Origin: Anaeromyces robustus | Taxonomy: Eukaryota > Neocallimastigomycota > Neocallimastigomycetes > Neocallimastigales > Neocallimastigaceae | DNA: 64,000 bases | NCBI GenBank assembly: GCA_002104895.1 | Contig: MCFG01000342.1 | Location: forward strand, 1 to 64,000 | Direction: 5' to 3' | Shown: positions 1-11,621 of the stretch, piece by piece | Layout: each line of letters opens with the position of its first letter | Position numbering within the stretch: the first letter of the stretch is position 1 | The notes under the pieces: generated by a model | Told to the model about the DNA's origin: nothing | The model's input: only the letters and a program-made list of their open reading frames with translations | The model's database searches: none | Made by a program: the position numbers and the translations under genes

Positions 1-547
1 TTTATATAATTAAATATATAAAATAATTTAACCAGATTTATGTATTAATAAAAAATAATACAATTTTTTTTTATTTAAATTTAATATTTTTATTTTATTT
101 TATTTTATTTTATTTACTAACCACATTAATACTAATTTAACTTTGGATTTAATTATCTAATTATATATATTAATAAAAGTTTAATATAATTAATTATTTG
201 GTTTTACCATATAAATAAAATAAATTTATTTATCTATTTATCTATTTATCTATCTAGATATATATATTATATATTTTTTTTGTGGATTAAAAGTTTTTTT
301 TATAAATTAAATTAATTTATTCTCATAAACCTTAATAATATTTTAATTAAAAAAAAAATACTTCCAAATTAAATAATAAAAGATAATAAAAATTAATATT
401 TATAAAATTTCATTTTAATGAAAATTTCATTGTTATCTATAAAAATATAATTAAATCTACTAAATATTCGTCAACATACAAAATTTACAATATTAATATA
501 TTTGATATTAATAATTAGTGAACCTTCCTTACGTAAGCTAAGCGAAA
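1..547 (+). repeat. Duplicated 5' flank of tRNA-Met (unit 1)
   Basis: AT-rich non-coding DNA that matches 11695-12200 and 12274-13061 over most of its length. Shared landmarks are a TTTTA run ending in a conserved 'ctaaccaca' word, 'ttggttttaccat' (units 1 and 3), 'attgttatctataaaaatat', and a 'gatattaataatta' block just before the tRNA. It is the upstream part of a segmental unit that ends in a tRNA-Met gene. No coding potential is seen. Confidence 0.7.
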
Positions 548-620
548 GCGAAGTTGGCGCAGTCGGCAGCGCGTAAGTCTCATAATCTTAAGGTCGTGAG
601 TTCGAACCTCACACTTCGCA
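548..620 (+). tRNA. tRNA-Met (CAT), elongator, copy 1
   Basis: A 73-nt cloverleaf with a perfect 7-bp acceptor stem (GCGAAGT/ACTTCGC), a D arm closed by GCGC/GCGC, anticodon loop CTCATAA, and T arm GTGAG-TTCGAAC-CTCAC with discriminator A. The T loop TTCGAAC and the T-T pair at the base of the anticodon loop match fungal elongator tRNA-Met, not the initiator. There is no intron. A T-run for Pol III termination follows directly. It is identical to five other copies in the window. Confidence 0.97.
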
Positions 621-789
621 TTTTTACCGTTTTATTTTTTTTATTGAAATATTAACTTAAAAAATACTATATGTAATATATGTATTATTTTTTATCTATT
701 ATTTTTTATTTTTTTAATGAAGTATCTATGTTTATATGGCTTTTTTACATAATTTTTGAACAATATTAATAAATTATAAAAATTTAAAT

Positions 790-1106
790 ATTTAAAGTCT
801 ATTATCTCGCAAACTAGTATGTTTGAAATTAAGATATGTTATTACTATCGAGCAGAGTTTCCAATAAGCATAACATCAATTAAAGCAAAGAGGAGAAATT
901 TTTCAATACTTGAGAAATATCATTAAGTGTTAAATTAAATTCATATAAATTTATTTTAATGATCCAAATCTTTTAATTTATATATATAATTAAATATTCT
1001 TTAATAATTATTTTTTTTTATTTTAAATGATTTTGTCAATAATGAAATTTAATTTCAATTCATTTATTAGTAAATATCAATTTTAAATCCAGTAATATTC
1101 GCGACA
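790..1106 (+). mobile_element. LTR-B fragment (3' end)
   Basis: The 3' part of the LTR-B family. It has the conserved 'atctcg' word, the 'gagcagag' and 'gagcata'-like words, and the family terminus ending in GCGACA. Five bases separate it from the start of the next LTR-B copy at 1112. Its 5' part is missing. Confidence 0.65.
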
Positions 1107-1111
1107 CAAAA

Positions 1112-2656
1112 TGTTAAGTACAGTAATCAGGTTAAGATATTTAATTAATAATAAAATAAATAATTAAACAAATTTAGATTTAATATTATAATTTCACAAG
1201 AATTTAAGATAAATAATTAAACACTTATTAAATTAAGTTTTATTAAGTTTCTTTTTATCAAAATTTAGTTAAGTAAAATTTTATTATTAAAGTCAAATAA
1301 ATTATTAGATATTAACTTATTATTACTAAGTTACTAAGTTATTAGCTTAATAATCTTACAAAAATTATAAGAATTGAAAATTTAATCCCTATTTATTCTT
1401 TTTTTAAAACTAATAATTATTAATACATTTAATTAATATAATTTAGTATTAATATATTTATACATGTATAAAATTAAATAAAATATATTAATAAAGTAAT
1501 ATCGATAAAAATCTAATCATAAAAACTAATATATAATTATTATTAATTTAAATATAAGGAATTATAATCTATGATTTTAGATTTAATAATTATATGATTA
1601 TCTAGTATACTAATTAATTAATTATCTATATAATAATTATTCATATCTTTGAATTTTATATTATTTTCGGTATATTTAAGTATAAATAAAATGACTATTT
1701 CAATTATTTAAGATCTTAAAAGTATTTTTAAATCTTTAGAAATTTTAGAAGATATTCTTTAGAATAATATAATAATAATTTATTATAATATTAACTTGTC
1801 TAAAACTATTATAATAATTTTAATTAATATTTAAAAATTTTATTAATACTTTATTTTAATTTCAGCCCATTTGGAATACTTGTTCACAATATATTGGACT
1901 TTAAAGAATTTTAAATATATAAAATATAATTTAATTATTTAGAAGGACCAAAAATAGAAAATTAGAAATTATATGAATTAAATTTTTACATCAATTATTA
2001 TTTTATTATAAGCAGATCTTAAAAGTATTTTTAAATCTTTAAAAAGTTTTAGAATTCTAAGAAATTTTTTAGAATAATATAATAATTATTTATTCTAACA
2101 ATTATTCTAACAATTTATCTAAAACTATTATAAATTTTAAATAATATTTAAAAATATTATTAATGTTTATTTTTGTAAATTCTTAATTATTATGGTTTAT
2201 AAAATAATTATTGATTTAAAGATTTTATCTAAATAATTTATAATTTTCTATTTAGGGTCCTTCTAAATAATTAAATTATATTTTATACTTAAAAATTCTT
2301 TAAAATCCAATATATCGTGAACAAGTGATCCAAATGGGCTGAAATTAAGATATGCTGTCATTATTGAGTAAGTCTTTTCAATGAGCATAAAATCAGAACG
2401 AAGTGAAGGAAAATATCGTTCTTTGACGATTTATCGTTATTTTCTTAGATTATTTTTATTAATTTATTATGGATTAAATTAAAATGAATTATATTTATTT
2501 TAATTGTCTAAACCCTTTACTTTTATAATATAGATACTTCTAAAATTCATTTATTTTATTGAAAATCGAATTTTAAATGATTTTCCCAATAATAAAGTTT
2601 AATTTCAACTCACCTATTAGTGAATTTCAAATTTAAATTCACTAATATTCTCGACA
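1112..2656 (+). mobile_element. LTR-B copy with internal inverted segment
   Basis: It begins TGTTAAG and ends TCGACA, the same ends as the complete LTR-B copy at 40205-41536. It is about 210 bp longer than that copy. Bases about 1861-1985 are an inverted copy of about 2200-2345, and the word 'gatcttaaaagtattttt' occurs at both 1711 and 2013, so a rearranged segment has been added. No open reading frame is present. Flanking pentamers (caaaa, atttt) do not match, so no target duplication is recognised. Confidence 0.65.
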
Positions 2657-2664
2657 ATTTTTTT

Positions 2665-3030
2665 CAATACTATTTATTATAAGATATTAATAGGATTTAT
2701 TTAAAATATTGGATTTATATAAGATATTAATAAAAATTTTTTATTATAAGAATATATATTATAAGAATATTAATAATATTTATTATAGGAATATTGATAA
2801 AATTTATTACAAGAATATTTATTATAAAGTATTAATAAAATTTATTTAGGATATTAATAAAATATCGATAATATAAAAATAACTTTTAATAAATATATTA
2901 ATAAAATTATTATATTTTAAGATATTAATAAATATTATAAAGAAGTTTTATTTAATTTTAATTTATAAGGAATAAAAGGTTTAAAAATATGGATTTAGAA
3001 ATAATGTGTATTTAAGGGAATATTTTATCT
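2665..3030 (+). mobile_element. LTR-C fragment (3' part)
   Basis: Matches the 3' third of the LTR-C copies: degenerate 'agatattaataaaattta' repeats, then 'aaggtttaaaaatatgga' and 'ggaatatt'. It is cut at the left where LTR-B ends and abuts the next LTR-C copy at the right. Confidence 0.65.
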
Positions 3031-3034
3031 TAGA

Positions 3035-4315
3035 TGATGCAGGAAACAGTAAACAATAAATGTATAACTTTTATATTAAATAATTATTACTTGGATTCAA
3101 TAAATTAAAAATAATCTTTTCGTTTTTAAAACTCTTCTTTATTTATTATTCTTATTTTTAAATACAAATTATTGATCGTTTTTATAAAAAAAGGAAAACT
3201 TATCCTCCTTTTATAATACATGAATTTTTATTATTATAGTCTTTCGACTATTATTATTATTATTTATTTATTTATTTATTTAATCTAATTATTATTTATT
3301 TATAATATAATATTTTAAATATTATTTTCTAAGATTTATTTTAATATTAATTATTATTGCTATTATTATTTATTAATAATTTCTATTCTAATTATTAAAT
3401 ATTTTATTAATCTATTTAGTGTTTTAAATAAAAATTAAAAATAAATATTATACTTTTATACAGAAATACATTTAACTTCTGTATTATACATTTTATATTT
3501 AATTCATTTATTTTATAATTTTTATTATTTTATTTATTGTATTTTAATATTATATAGAATATTTATTTTCTGTATTTGTCCAGGGTTTTTAAGTTGGAGG
3601 GAAAGCATAAAGGAAAAAGGGAAAGGAATGGATAATATTATTATTTAGTTATAATTATTTATATATTTATTATTATAAATATTTATTATTATAATTATAT
3701 TAAAGTATTAAATTTATTAAAGATTAATATTAGAAATATTAATAATTATTGTGATAAGAATATAAATAAAATATATTAATAAAGTATTATAAAATATTTG
3801 ATATTGATAAAATAATTATTATAAAATATTAATAAAATATTATTTAAGATATTATTTATTATATATATAAGTTTATTATAAAATATTAATAAGATTTATT
3901 TATAATATTAATAAAGACATAGAATTTATTTATTATATGATATTAATAAGATTTATTTAATATTGAATTTATATAAGATATTAATAAAATTTATTTATTA
4001 TAAGAATATATATTATAAGAATATTAATAATATTTATTATAAGAATATTTATTATAAGAATCTTGATAAGATTATAAAAATATTTATTATAAAGTATTAT
4101 AAAATTTATTTGATATTATTAAAATATTTATAATTTATTATAAGATATTAATAAAATATTGATAATATAAGAATAATTTTTAATATAGATAAAATTATTA
4201 TGTTAAGATATTAATAATATTATAAAGAAGTTTTATTTAATGTTAGTTTATATGGAATAAAAGGTTTAAAAATATGGATTTAGAATTAATGTGTATTTAA
4301 GAGAATATTCTATCT
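3035..4315 (+). mobile_element. LTR-C copy upstream of tRNA-Trp
   Basis: Starts TGATGCAGGAAACA like the copy at 6105. It carries an internal 'tccagggtttttaagttgga' word, a long stretch of degenerate 'agatattaataaaattta' repeats, and the conserved tail ending 'gaatatt' then 'ctatct'. The exact 3' end is uncertain by about 5 bp. It stops 15-20 bp before the mature 5' end of tRNA-Trp. No ORF is seen, so it looks like a solo LTR or a non-autonomous element. Confidence 0.65.
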
Positions 4316-4411
4316 TTATTTTTCAAGCAAGGAGGGTTGGCGCAACGGTAGCGCGTCCGCCTCCAGAGCGGAAGGTTGGGCGTTCGAATCGCTCACTCTC
4401 CATAAATCCTT
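4220..4411 (+). repeat. Left arm of long inverted repeat around tRNA-Trp
   Basis: About 190 bp here are the reverse complement of about 4822-5013, essentially without mismatch. The arm contains the last ~95 bp of LTR-C, the tRNA-Trp gene and 9 bp beyond it. Outside the arms the sequences diverge. The spacer is about 410 bp. Confidence 0.85.
4331..4402 (+). tRNA. tRNA-Trp (CCA), copy 1
   Basis: A 72-nt cloverleaf: acceptor GGAGGGT/ACTCTCC (one G-T pair), D arm GCGC-AACGGTA-GCGC, anticodon stem TCCGC/GCGGA around CTCCAGA (anticodon CCA), T arm GGGCG-TTCGAAT-CGCTC, discriminator A. There is no intron. Only a weak T-run lies close downstream. Confidence 0.96.
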
Positions 4412-4821
4412 GTTTTTTCTAAGATTGCTTTACTTTTTATTTAATTTTTTAATTTTTTATATTACTTAAAAAAAATATATATATATTTGTTTTATATAAA
4501 ATTTAAAAATTATAAATTGTAGTTATTTTAATGAAGAAGAAATATATATTATTAAATTTATTATCTAATATTTAAGCTTTATATTAATGAATTAAATTCA
4601 TAATATTAAAATTTAAACATTTATAATAACATATATTTGGTCTTTATTACTTAATTTCTATATATAATTGTTCGTATGAATATATAAAAAATTTTATATA
4701 GCAAAAATAATCAAATATAAAATTGAATATAAAAATATTAAAAAATAAAAAAAATAAAAACTTAAACAAATAAATTAAAAAAAAAAATAAAATAATGAAA
4801 ATAAAAAGAAACATAAAAAAG

Positions 4822-5013
4822 AAGGATTTATGGAGAGTGAGCGATTCGAACGCCCAACCTTCCGCTCTGGAGGCGGACGCGCTACCGTTGCGCCAACCCT
4901 CCTTGCTTGAAAAATAAAGATAGAATATTCTCTTAAATACACATTAATTCTAAATCCATATTTTTAAACCTTTTATTCCATATAAACTAACATTAAATAA
5001 AACTTCTTTATAA
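4822..5013 (-). repeat. Right arm of long inverted repeat around tRNA-Trp
   Basis: Mirror copy of 4220-4411, including the LTR-C tail on the minus strand at about 4908-5013. See the left arm for details. Confidence 0.85.
4831..4902 (-). tRNA. tRNA-Trp (CCA), copy 2
   Basis: Identical to the plus-strand copy at 4331-4402 but on the opposite strand, so the two genes are convergent across a 428-bp gap. The inverted LTR-C tail lies upstream of it at the same spacing as in copy 1. Confidence 0.96.
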
Positions 5014-5082
5014 TATTTATTAATATTTTGATAAATAATAAGGTTTTAAATAATAATAAAAAAACAATTTAGTTGATTTTGA

Positions 5083-5487
5083 TGTAACGTTTTCTATGGG
5101 ACACTAGGTTGTTATAGGAAATTGAATATTCACTTAATTATTAGATATATTTATTTAATATATATCATTAATCTATGTTTGATATTTATATTTTATTTAT
5201 TATTAATTTGTTTGCTAATATCGATTCAAAAAGTCAAATAAAATGAAATACATTAAATTATATTATTATAAACTAGATAAATTATTATATTAATTTAGTG
5301 AATAAAGAATTAATATTTAAATAAATTTAATTCTGTGAATATATATTATTAATTTAAATAAATTATTATTTAATAATTGAATAAATGTATTTAGAGAGTC
5401 GGATTCGAACTAGAAAAAACCAATATGATAATAGAAGCAGGTAACATTGAACCTAATTGGTAGTCATAATGGATCCATATCATTACA
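5083..5487 (+). mobile_element. LTR-A, shortened divergent copy
   Basis: Begins TGTAACG and ends CATTACA, matching the ends of the 593-bp LTR-A copies. It keeps the 'cactaggtt' word near the 5' end and the 'atggatccatatcattaca' tail. Length is 405 bp, with internal deletions and substitutions. It is flanked by a perfect 5-bp duplication, tttga (5078-5082 and 5488-5492), the mark of integrase-type insertion. Confidence 0.85.
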
Positions 5488-5567
5488 TTTGAAAATTATT
5501 AATATTAAATCAAATTATAAAATTATTCAATTATTTAAAATATTATAAAATAATAATAATTATATTA

Positions 5568-5860
5568 AATTTCAATCTATTTGGACCACTAGTTCGTGAG
5601 ATATTTGACTTTAAAAGAATTTAAATATAATTTAATTATTTGTAAGGGCCTAAATAGAAAATTAGAAATTACATAAATAAAAAATTTACATCAATTATTA
5701 TTTTATTAACCAATATATAATTTACAGAAATAAGTATTAATAATATTTTTAAATATGATTTAAAATAATTGTAAAAGTTTTAGATAAGTTAATTTAATAA
5801 TTATTAATTAATTAATACAATTATTAGATTAAATAATTATTATAATATTATAAAGAATTC
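5568..5860 (-). mobile_element. LTR-B fragment, inverted
   Basis: Reverse complement of the central part of LTR-B ('tggaccactagttcgtgag' corresponds to the family's ctcgtgaaccagtggtcca word), followed by the family's T-rich and A-rich middle. Both ends are missing. Confidence 0.6.
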
Positions 5861-5929
5861 CTTAAAAGCATTTTTAAATCTTAAAAGATTTTTATAATAA
5901 AACATATTTAATTCTAATAAAACAAATTG

Positions 5930-6050
5930 TTTAATTTATTAATATTAATAAACATTATAGAGAAATTTTATTTAGTATTAATTTAAAGAGATGAAAGGTT
6001 TAAAAATATGGATTTGGAAATAATATGTATTTAATGGAATATATTAGCGA
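5930..6050 (+). mobile_element. LTR-C tail fragment
   Basis: Divergent copy of the last ~110 bp of LTR-C, with 'aaaggtttaaaaatatggat' and a 'ggaatata' end. No tRNA follows; about 55 bp later the next LTR-C copy begins. Confidence 0.6.
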
Positions 6051-6104
6051 CGCACAAGCGTATACAATAGTACTAATAGTAGATAATAATATTTTTTTTC
6101 GTAA

Positions 6105-7355
6105 TGATGCAGGAAACATGTATATTTATAAACAATAAATATAATTAACTTATATACTAAATAATTATTACTAATGAATCAATAAAATTAAAAATAAAAT
6201 AATCTTTTGTTTAACTCTTCTTTTATTTTTATTATTCTTATTTTTAAATACAAATTATTGATCGTTTTATAAAAGAAAGAAAAATTATCCTCCTTTTATA
6301 ATACATGAATTTTATTATTATAGTCTTTCGACTATTATTATTATTATTATTATTTATTTAATTAATCTATTTATTATTATTTATTTTATAATATAATTCT
6401 CTATTCTAAATATTATATTCTAAGATTTATTTTAATATTAATTATTATTGTTATTATTATTTATTAATATTTTCTATTCTAATTATTAAATATTTTTATT
6501 AATCTATTTAGTGTTTTAAATAAAAATTAAAAATAAATATTATACTTTTATACAGAAATACATTTAACTTCTGTATTATACATTTTATAAATAATTCATT
6601 TATTTTATAATTAATTTTTATTATTATTTTTATTTTATTTTATTTTATTTTAATATTATACAGAATATTTATTTTCTGTATTTGTCCAGGGTTTTTAAGT
6701 TGGAGGGAAAGGATAAGGGAAAAAGGGAAAAAGGTGGATAATATTATTTAATTATAATTATTTATATATTTATTATTATAAATATTTATTATTATAATTA
6801 TATTGAAGTATTAAATTTATTAAAGGTTAGAATTAGAAATATTAATAATTATTGTTATAAGAATATAAATAAAATGTATTAATAAAGTGTTATAAAATAT
6901 TTGATATTGATAAAATAATTATTATAAGATATTAATAAAATATTATTTAAAATATTATTTATTATATATAAAGTTTATTATAAAATATTAATAAGATTTA
7001 TTTAAAATATTAATAAAGATATAGAATTTATTATAAGATATTAATAGGATTTATTTAATATAAAATATTAATAATATTTATTTATTATAAGAATATTGAT
7101 AAAATTTATTATAAGAATATTAATTATAAAGTATTAATAAAATTTATTTGATATTAATAAAATATTTATAATTTATTTTAAGATATTAATAAAATATTGA
7201 TAATATAAAAATAATTTTTAATATAGATAAAATTATTATGTTTTAAGATATTAATAATATTATAAAGAAGTTTTATTAAATGTTAGTTTATATGGGATAA
7301 AAGGTTTAAAAATATGGGTTTAGAAATAATGTGTATATAAGGGAATATTGTATCA
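6105..7355 (+). mobile_element. LTR-C, complete copy with target duplication
   Basis: Starts TGATGCAGG and ends GTATCA, short inverted ends of the TG...CA type. The 4-bp word gtaa flanks both sides (6101-6104, 7356-7359), a probable target duplication. Length is 1251 bp, with no ORF. The interior repeats the degenerate 'agatattaataaaattta' motif many times. The element ends 14 bp before the mature 5' end of tRNA-Met copy 2, about where Pol III starts transcription. Confidence 0.75.
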
Positions 7356-7369
7356 GTAAAAACAAGAAA

Positions 7370-7442
7370 GCGAAGTTGGCGCAGTCGGCAGCGCGTAAGT
7401 CTCATAATCTTAAGGTCGTGAGTTCGAACCTCACACTTCGCA
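7370..7442 (+). tRNA. tRNA-Met (CAT), elongator, copy 2
   Basis: Identical in all 73 positions to the copy at 548-620. It is preceded directly by LTR-C and followed by a T7 run. Confidence 0.97.
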
Positions 7443-8440
7443 CTATTTTTTTATTTTTCCTTAAATGAAAATAAAATAATAAAAAGTATTATATTTAATT
7501 TAAAAAAAAAAAATCTTAAAATTTCATTTTTTATTTATAATTTCATAAATAAAATCATAAATTAATATTCAGTATTGAAATATATAATATTATATATTTC
7601 AATACTGAATATTTTATAAATTTTAAATTTTCATTTATTTTTTAAAAATTTTTAACTATATTTATATTAATAATGAATTGATATTTTCTTCAATAATTTT
7701 ATAAATTTTATTTAAATTTCTTAATTTAAAATATAAAATTATTAAATATTTTTACTATTAAAACTATACTAGTATTATTTATTTTTAGTAATAGTTTAAT
7801 TTATATTACATATTAATAACAGTGAAAAATAGTTATATGAAAATATTTACAAATATTCATATTTTTCTTAAAAAACTTAACTAATTATAATAAAAAAAAT
7901 TAAAAAACAATTATTTATAATGAAATAATAAATAAAATAATTAAAAATTATTAATTAAAATAATTAAGAATGTATATAATAATAAAGTAAATAATAAAAT
8001 TAATAATAATATTAATAAAACTTATAAAATAAACAAGTTTATTTAATTGTAAAGAGTAATAAAAAAGTAATTAGAAACTATTTTAATTATATATTATATT
8101 TTTTATTTAATCATTATTATTTCATATAATTAATTTAAATATATAATTAGAAAATTAATTGTAAAAGTTATTTTGTTTAATTGATAAGTCAAATTATAAT
8201 TGTTAATTTTATAATTAATAGTTAATATTGATACAGTTTAATTTTTAAAAATATAATTTCTGTATCTATAAATTGATTTAATAAACTAATTCATAAATTG
8301 TTTAATCATTAAAAAATATTCTATTTTTTTGATTTTAATATATTTTGTAAAATTATTAATAATTTTACCTTTAATTTATGTAACAGTGATATATTAAAAA
8401 AGATATATTATCTTATTATAATATTAATAATTATTTAAGA
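7443..8440. other. Non-coding AT-rich stretch
   Basis: No ORF, RNA gene or recognised repeat is visible apart from an AT palindrome near 7575-7610 ('tcagtattgaaatatataat' with its complement). Confidence 0.5.
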
Positions 8441-9099
8441 ATCTTTTAAGTAATTTATCCAATTTTTATATATGAAAAATTTTTTGTATAATTATTAGAA
8501 TTCTAAAAAATTTTTTAAAATAATGTAATAATTATTCATTATAATAATTATAATAATTAATTATTATTACTATAATAATTTATCTAAAACTATTATAATT
8601 ATTTTAAATAGTATTTAAAAATATTATTAATGCTCATTCTGTAAATTTTGTATTATTATGGTTAATAAAATAATTATTGATTTGAAGATTTTTTCTATAC
8701 AAAATTATAATTTTCTATTTTGGGGCTCTTCTAAATAATTAAATTATATTCTTATATTTATAAATTTTTTAAAGTCCAATATCTCGTGAACCAGTGGTCC
8801 AAATGAGGTGAAATTCAGTTATGTTGTTATTCTTGAGCAGAGCTTCTCAATGAGCATAAATCAAAGCGAAGCGGAGGAAAATCTTAATTACTGGGCGAGT
8901 TATCGTTATTTTCCTTTAGATTATTTTTATTAATTTATTAAGGGTTAAATTAAGTTGATTTATATTTATTTAAATTGTCCAAACCCTTTACTTTCATAAT
9001 TTATATACTTTCTAATAATTATTTATTTTATTGAAAATCGAATTTTAACTGATTTAGTCAATAACGAAATTTAATTTCAATTGATCTATATTTGCGACA
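8440..9099 (+). mobile_element. LTR-B 3' half upstream of tRNA-Met
   Basis: Carries the best-conserved part of the family: 'ccaatatctcgtgaaccag', a 'gagcagagctt' word, 'gagcataaa', and a terminus ending GCGACA. The 5' half is degraded or missing. It ends 69 bp before tRNA-Met copy 3, close to the 72 bp seen for the complete copy near tRNA-Val. Confidence 0.75.
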
Positions 9100-9168
9100 T
9101 ATAGACGTTATCACACTGCATTAATACTAATAATAGATGATGATTTTTAAATTTTTAAAAATAGGAAA

Positions 9169-9241
9169 GCGAAGTTGGCGCAGTCGGCAGCGCGTAAGTC
9201 TCATAATCTTAAGGTCGTGAGTTCGAACCTCACACTTCGCA
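9169..9241 (+). tRNA. tRNA-Met (CAT), elongator, copy 3
   Basis: Same 73-nt sequence as the other five copies. About 40 bp of its 5' flank ('aataatagatgatgattttt') recur upstream of copy 4. Confidence 0.97.
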
Positions 9242-10015
9242 TTCAATTTTTTATTAAAATATTAATATAAAAATACTGTATGAAATTTATATTTTATTTT
9301 TGTTTTATCATTTTTTGTTTTTTAATAATATAAATTTCTTTTTTAGACTTATATTTTATATATTATTAATATACAATTAAATTATATGTATTATTATATA
9401 ATTTTTTACAATTATTTATATTGTTCATAAATTATATAAAAATTATTTTTTTTAATTTTTTATATCTTTGTAAAATTATTAATATATTTATTATCAATAT
9501 TTATTAATCTTTAGTTTTAATTATTCTTACTTTTAAAATAGTAATATTGAATTAATTATTAATTAAAAATTATTAATAAAAGCTATTTTAAAACGAAATT
9601 TTAAAATTGCTTTGAATTTTTGAAGGGCTATAATTATCAATAGACAACTTTATTATCAAAATTATAATTAAAATAATGTTAAATTTGTCAATAACGAAAT
9701 TCAAATTTAAATTGATCTATTAGTGAATTTAATTTTTTAATCAACTTATTTTCTTGATATTTTTTGTAAAGTTTGTCATGTCAAAATGATTTCTTTGAAT
9801 ATTATTATAAGTTTAATTATTTTATTTATAAATAAAAATCATGTTATTCATTAATCATTTTTTATTCAAATATTTATTATTGTTATCTAAAATGGTTTAT
9901 AAGTATTATTTGTATTTTCCATATCTTCTATAACAATAACTTATTTTTAAATTTAAATATCTTGATTTCTAGTGATTCATAGTTAATAATTTATATATTA
10001 AAATGTAGGTTTAGT
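9242..10015. other. Non-coding stretch with a small LTR-B scrap
   Basis: AT-rich DNA without coding potential. Around 9684-9740 a short piece ('gtcaataacgaaatt', 'gatctattagtgaattt') matches the last ~80 bp of LTR-B. Confidence 0.5.
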
Positions 10016-10192
10016 TCAAAAATCCATTTATTTTTAAATTCATTCATTTTTAAATTCATTTATTTTTAAATTCATTTATTTTTAAATTCATTTATTTTTA
10101 AATCCATTTATTTTTAAATTCATTTTTAAATTCATTTTTAAATCCATTTATTTTTAAATTCATTTTTAAATCCATTTATTTTCTTGACAGGT
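10016..10192 (+). repeat. 16-bp minisatellite
   Basis: About ten units of 'atttatttttaaattc', some shortened to 'atttttaaattc' and with c/t alternation at 'aaatcc'. It stands out from the surrounding mono- to tetranucleotide repeats by its longer, ordered unit. Confidence 0.85.
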
Positions 10193-10917
10193 TATCAAAG
10201 ATAGAATATTTGAGCTATGTAGTCAAGTAGAGATTTTTTATATTAGATAGAATAATACAATAATTAAAAATATATTTAATACTAAAAATAGTCATTAATA
10301 TAATAATTTGGTTTTAAAAAAATAATTTTATTAAAATAATTTTTAAGGATTCTTTTTCTTTTTAAAAACAGTCTATATAAAAATAAGAATAAAAGAAAAG
10401 GGAAATGATTATATAATTATATTTTTATAATTTTCATAAGATTAATAATAATAATATAATTTTAAATATATATATTAATATGTATAATATATTAATTAAT
10501 ATTATTTAATGATATATATATTTAAATATTTTATAATTTATAATCGATTATATAGATCAATATTAAGAATAATGTTAAGATAATTTTATATTTAAATTAC
10601 GTTTCTAAACATTGTATAAAAATCAATAATAACATTTAATTATTTTGATAATAACTAAAATATATAATATTCTAGTAACAATATTTAAAATAATATTCAA
10701 TAAATACTATTGCTTATATTTAATATTCATAACTAGTCGAAATATTTTATAATTAGTTTTTATTTTTCACTGGTACAATTTCTGGCTAAATTTCCATAAT
10801 AAATAAGATTCCATTTATCAGAATATTATAGAAAGTTTAATTATTATTATTTGAATAGAAAATAATATTATTGATTAATCCTTTTGATTTCAAATTATTA
10901 TTATTATTATTACTATC

Positions 10918-10962
10918 TGTTAAGTTAGGGTGGTTTTGGTTTAATAATGGTTAAGTCAAGAT
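10918..10962 (+). mobile_element. LTR-B 5' fragment, left of nested LTR-A
   Basis: Begins TGTTAAG and carries 'ggttttggtttaataatgg', the first 45 bp of LTR-B. It resumes after the LTR-A insertion at 11561 ('gtttaattaataacaaaata') and then stops at about 11580. The uninterrupted sequence is present at 40205-40275. Confidence 0.85.
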
Positions 10963-11555
10963 TGTAAAGATTTGGAGTGACCACTAGGTTATTGTAGGAA
11001 ATTAATAATAAATAATAATATAATATATTAAATTATTTATAACACTATTGATTATTCACTTAATTAATTAGTAGATTCATTTATATAATATATATTTGTT
11101 CATTTATTTATGGTTGATATTTATATTTTATTTATTATTAATTGATTGTTAATATCGACTCAAAGAGTCAAATAAAATAAAATACATGAATTTATATATT
11201 CAAAAATCTATTCTAAATTATTACATGATTGGGCAAATTATTTAAAATAAGAATTATATAATTATTTAATTATTATTTTAATTAAATAAATATAATATTA
11301 AGAACTAGATAAATTATTATATTAATTAAGTGAATAATAAATTAATATTTAAATAAATTTATTTCAATGAATACATATTATTAATTTAAGTAAATTATTA
11401 TCTAATAATTGAGTGAATATATTTATTATTAATTAAATAAATAATATTATTCCGAAAGGTAAAGAGTAAGGTTCGAACCAGAGACAACCAACATAATAAT
11501 AGAAGCAGGTAGAACTGAGCCTAATTAGTAGCCATAATGGATCCATATCATTACA
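10963..11555 (+). mobile_element. LTR-A, solo LTR (593 bp) with aagat duplication
   Basis: Starts TGTAAAG and ends CATTACA, so TGTAA/TTACA form inverted ends of LTR type. The pentamer aagat lies on both sides (10958-10962, 11556-11560). It sits inside an LTR-B fragment and its end is 66 bp before tRNA-Met copy 4. It has no ORF. Near its 3' end is GGTTCGAACC (11470-11479), the core of a Pol III B box. By eye it is identical to the inverted copy at 14047-14639, so both insertions look recent. Confidence 0.92.
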
Positions 11556-11621
11556 AAGATGTTTAATTAATAACAAAATAAAATAATAGATGATGATTTT
11601 TAATTTTTAAAAAACAAGAAA

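Noticed and set aside
11455-11555. Degenerate tRNA gene inside LTR-A on either strand
   Set aside because: It has a B-box core but no pairing acceptor or T stems; treated as a promoter-like motif within an LTR.
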